Of a stretch of DNA of 6,925 nucleotides, positions 5,498-6,925 are shown piece by piece. The number at the start of each line of letters is the position of its first letter. Position 1 is the stretch's first letter. The translations under genes were made by a program, and so were the position numbers. The notes beneath the pieces are model-generated. The model had not been told where the DNA came from. It made no database searches and saw only the letters and a program-made list of their open reading frames with translations. The stretch is from assembly GCA_946187475.1 (NCBI GenBank), contig CAMHRJ010000121.1:1-6925 (forward strand), given 5' to 3'. Source of the stretch: an uncultured Clostridia bacterium (GTDB lineage: Bacteria > Bacillota > Clostridia > Oscillospirales > Oscillospiraceae).

Positions 5498-6037
5498 ATG
5501 CACATTTCTACGAAAAAGCTGGCGCTCTGCGCCATTGTCGGCGCCGCCTACGCGGCACTCACAATGCTTCTGGCGCCCATCAGCTACGGACCGATTCAGT
5601 TTCGGGTGTCGGAGGTGCTTTGCATCCTTCCGTTTTTTGTGCCGGAAACTGCCTGGGGCCTGTTCCTGGGCTGCGTGGTTGCCAATCTGACCAGTCCTTC
5701 CGGTATGCTGGACATCGTGTTCGGCTCTTTGGCTACCCTGGGCTCCTGCCTCTGCATTGCCGCTATCGGCAAGCGCGGGGAGCGCGCCGACAACTGGCTC
5801 AGCATCATCCTGGCCTGCCTGATGCCCGCCGTCTGGAACGGCGTCATCATCGGTGGTGTTTTGACGTGGACCTTGACGGAGACCGTGTTCCCGCAGTTCT
5901 CCTCTGTGTTCTGGGTCTTTGGCGGGGAAGTGGCCCTGGGTGAACTGGTGGTATTATTCGTTCTCGGGATTCCTCTCATCAAGGCCCTGCAGCACAGCCC
6001 CTGGATTTACCGTTTGAACGAAAAAGCGATCGCATAA
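5498..6037 (+). CDS. queT: Queuosine precursor ECF transporter, substrate-binding subunit QueT
   Basis: QueT is the membrane S-component of an energy-coupling factor transporter that imports a queuosine precursor, used to modify the wobble base of GUN-anticodon tRNAs. It must share the ECF ATPase and EcfT module encoded elsewhere. The 179 residues contain about five to six hydrophobic helices (roughly 8-27, 40-63, 71-92, 101-125 and 137-158). The family signature PIQFRVSEVLCILPFF (32-47) is followed by WGLFLGCVVANL and DIVFGSLATL, as expected for QueT/DUF988. An ATG at 5489 is in frame but abuts GGAGG with no spacing; the ATG at 5498 gives 9 nt and is preferred. A preQ1-I riboswitch precedes the gene. 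I find no convincing separate -35, so transcription may come by read-through from the tRNA-Leu promoter. Confidence 0.92.
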   Translation: MHISTKKLALCAIVGAAYAALTMLLAPISYGPIQFRVSEVLCILPFFVPETAWGLFLGCVVANLTSPSGMLDIVFGSLATLGSCLCIAAIGKRGERADNWLSIILACLMPAVWNGVIIGGVLTWTLTETVFPQFSSVFWVFGGEVALGELVVLFVLGIPLIKALQHSPWIYRLNEKAIA

Positions 6038-6062
6038 GTTCACAAAAATGCTACAAACTTCT

Positions 6063-6084
6063 CACAAGCTTGTGGTAATATAAT
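6063..6084 (+). promoter_or_regulatory. Predicted promoter with palindromic operator for the zinc-ribbon gene
   Basis: A perfect TATAAT (6079-6084) has only a weak -35 (around 6056-6062). Just upstream is a perfect 12-bp palindrome, CACAAGCTTGTG (6063-6074), where a repressor or activator would touch the promoter spacer. A weak -35 with a palindrome in this position suggests regulated expression. No U-run follows the palindrome, so it is not a terminator of queT. Confidence 0.5.
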
Positions 6085-6121
6085 GTATCAATCATTATTA
6101 TTCAACACAAGGGTGAGACGT

Positions 6122-6541
6122 ATGCGTGCATGGCTTACAAGAGTGATGGCGGGACGCAATGGCATGGACCATCTGAACCGCTTTCTCTCCTTTGTTGTCC
6201 TGTTTCTGCTCCTGCTGGAGATGGTCCTGAACTGGACGATCGCCAATCTTCGCCTGACCAGTCTGCTCAGCTTTCTGACGCTGGCCCTGCTGGTCTATCT
6301 CTATTTTCGCATGTTCTCCCGCAACATCTATCGCCGACAGCAGGAAAACGGCGCTTACCTGCGCCAGCGCTACCGCGTCACCAGCTGGTGGAACGGAATC
6401 CGCGACCGCTGGAACCAGCGCAAGGACTATAAGTTCTTCAAATGCCCCTCCTGCCGCACCCGGCTGCGGGTTCCCAGAGGGAAGGGCAAGCTGAACATCG
6501 TCTGCCGCAAGTGCGGCACCTCCTTCCAGCGTCGAACCTGA
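6122..6541 (+). CDS. Membrane protein with two helices and C-terminal zinc ribbon, hypothetical
   Basis: A 139-residue protein with an N-terminal amphipathic stretch containing MAGRNGMDHLNRFL (9-22), two hydrophobic helices (about 21-41 and 45-63), a basic linker rich in Arg and Trp (67-103), and a zinc ribbon CPSC (108-111) and CRKCG (128-132), spaced by 16 residues. The positive linker puts the ribbon in the cytoplasm by the positive-inside rule. I know of similar uncharacterised clostridial proteins but no function; binding of nucleic acid or protein by the ribbon is an inference. A longer start at 6083 is rejected because it lies inside the -10 box; the ATG at 6122 has AAGGG (6109-6113) 8 nt upstream. 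The next gene starts 3 nt after the stop, so the two are probably co-translated. Confidence 0.85.
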   Translation: MRAWLTRVMAGRNGMDHLNRFLSFVVLFLLLLEMVLNWTIANLRLTSLLSFLTLALLVYLYFRMFSRNIYRRQQENGAYLRQRYRVTSWWNGIRDRWNQRKDYKFFKCPSCRTRLRVPRGKGKLNIVCRKCGTSFQRRT

Positions 6542-6544
6542 GCG

Positions 6545-6925
6545 ATGTTCGGGTATATCATTGCAAACCAAAAGCTCCTTACCGAGGAGCAGAAGGCCCG
6601 CTATAAAGGCTGCTACTGCGGCCTCTGCGCGGCATTGAAGCGTCGCCACGGCTTTTTCGGCCGAGTGGCGCTGACCTATGACATGACATTCCTGGTGCTC
6701 CTGCTTTCGGCCATGTATGAGCCGGAGGAGGAAAAGCGCATGGAGACCTGTGTGCTCCATCCGATTCGGAAGCACTTCTGCTGGGAGTCCGGCTTCACCG
6801 ACTATGCCGCCGACATGAACGTGGCTCTGGCTTACCACAACTGCCGGGACGACTTCGAGGATGACGGCAGCGTCGTGGGCTTTTGGGAGAGCGAATTTCT
6901 CGCGGAGCAGTATTCTGTCGTCAGC
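6545..6925 (+). CDS. DUF5685-like protein (C-terminal part beyond the window)
   Basis: The first 127 residues are present, with the frame open at the right edge. The start MFGYIIANQKLL, the cysteine cluster GCYCGLC (22-28, Cys23, Cys25, Cys28), and LTYDMTFLVLLL (43-54) match the pattern I recall for DUF5685, a family of unknown function in Clostridia. Further cysteines at 69, 79 and 100 could join the first cluster in metal binding. No signal peptide is seen; residues 46-57 are hydrophobic but short. The ATG lies 3 nt after the stop of the zinc-ribbon gene and has no clear Shine-Dalgarno of its own, which suggests translational coupling. The family call is by memory of the N-terminal pattern and is less certain than the reading frame. 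Confidence 0.78.
   Translation, partial: MFGYIIANQKLLTEEQKARYKGCYCGLCAALKRRHGFFGRVALTYDMTFLVLLLSAMYEPEEEKRMETCVLHPIRKHFCWESGFTDYAADMNVALAYHNCRDDFEDDGSVVGFWESEFLAEQYSVVS

Noticed and set aside
6083..6121. Upstream start for the zinc-ribbon gene at 6083
   Set aside because: The ATG is part of the TATAAT box and has no ribosome site; 6122 has AAGGG at 8 nt.

Overview
The window looks like a chromosomal segment from a moderately GC-rich member of the Clostridia, probably near Oscillospiraceae. This is an inference from gene families: an SLH-domain cell-wall amidase, an ECF-type QueT transporter behind a preQ1 riboswitch, a DUF5685-like protein, GGAGG-type ribosome sites and sigma-A-type promoters. 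No integrase, transposase, CRISPR array or phage gene is visible.

Layout. Positions 1-838 (minus) encode the N-terminal 279 residues of a secreted or lipid-anchored protein with short GFD-type repeats; it runs off the left edge. A divergent promoter region (839-1035) separates it from a PP2C-type serine/threonine phosphatase with a C-terminal membrane anchor (1036-2100, plus). A 68-residue one-helix membrane protein (2085-2291) overlaps its end and has what looks like its own promoter inside the phosphatase gene. A perfect 16-bp bidirectional terminator (2306-2342) separates these from a convergent exported N-acetylmuramoyl-L-alanine amidase with three SLH repeats (2345-4078, minus). A second divergent promoter region (4079-4297) leads to a sugar-phosphate nucleotidyltransferase (4298-5212, plus). 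Next come a strong promoter, tRNA-Leu(GAG) (5307-5391) and its terminator, then a preQ1-I riboswitch and queT (5498-6037). The right end holds a two-helix membrane protein with a zinc ribbon (6122-6541) and, 3 nt later, the start of a DUF5685-like gene (6545 to the edge).

Functional themes. Four products are secreted or membrane-bound envelope proteins: the repeat protein, the anchored phosphatase, the small membrane protein and the SLH amidase. The nucleotidyltransferase could supply activated sugars, but nothing in the window proves its pathway. QueT imports a queuosine precursor for tRNA modification and is controlled by that precursor through the riboswitch.

The most interesting signals are regulatory RNA structures. 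One is a GNRA-tetraloop hairpin between the Shine-Dalgarno and the start codon of the amidase. Another is an exact AAAAAAATG tandem duplication in the preQ1 riboswitch tail, which offers two alternative pseudoknot partners, one of them covering the ribosome site. A third is a near-consensus promoter inside the phosphatase coding region. The least-described proteins are the GFD-repeat protein and the zinc-ribbon/DUF5685 pair.
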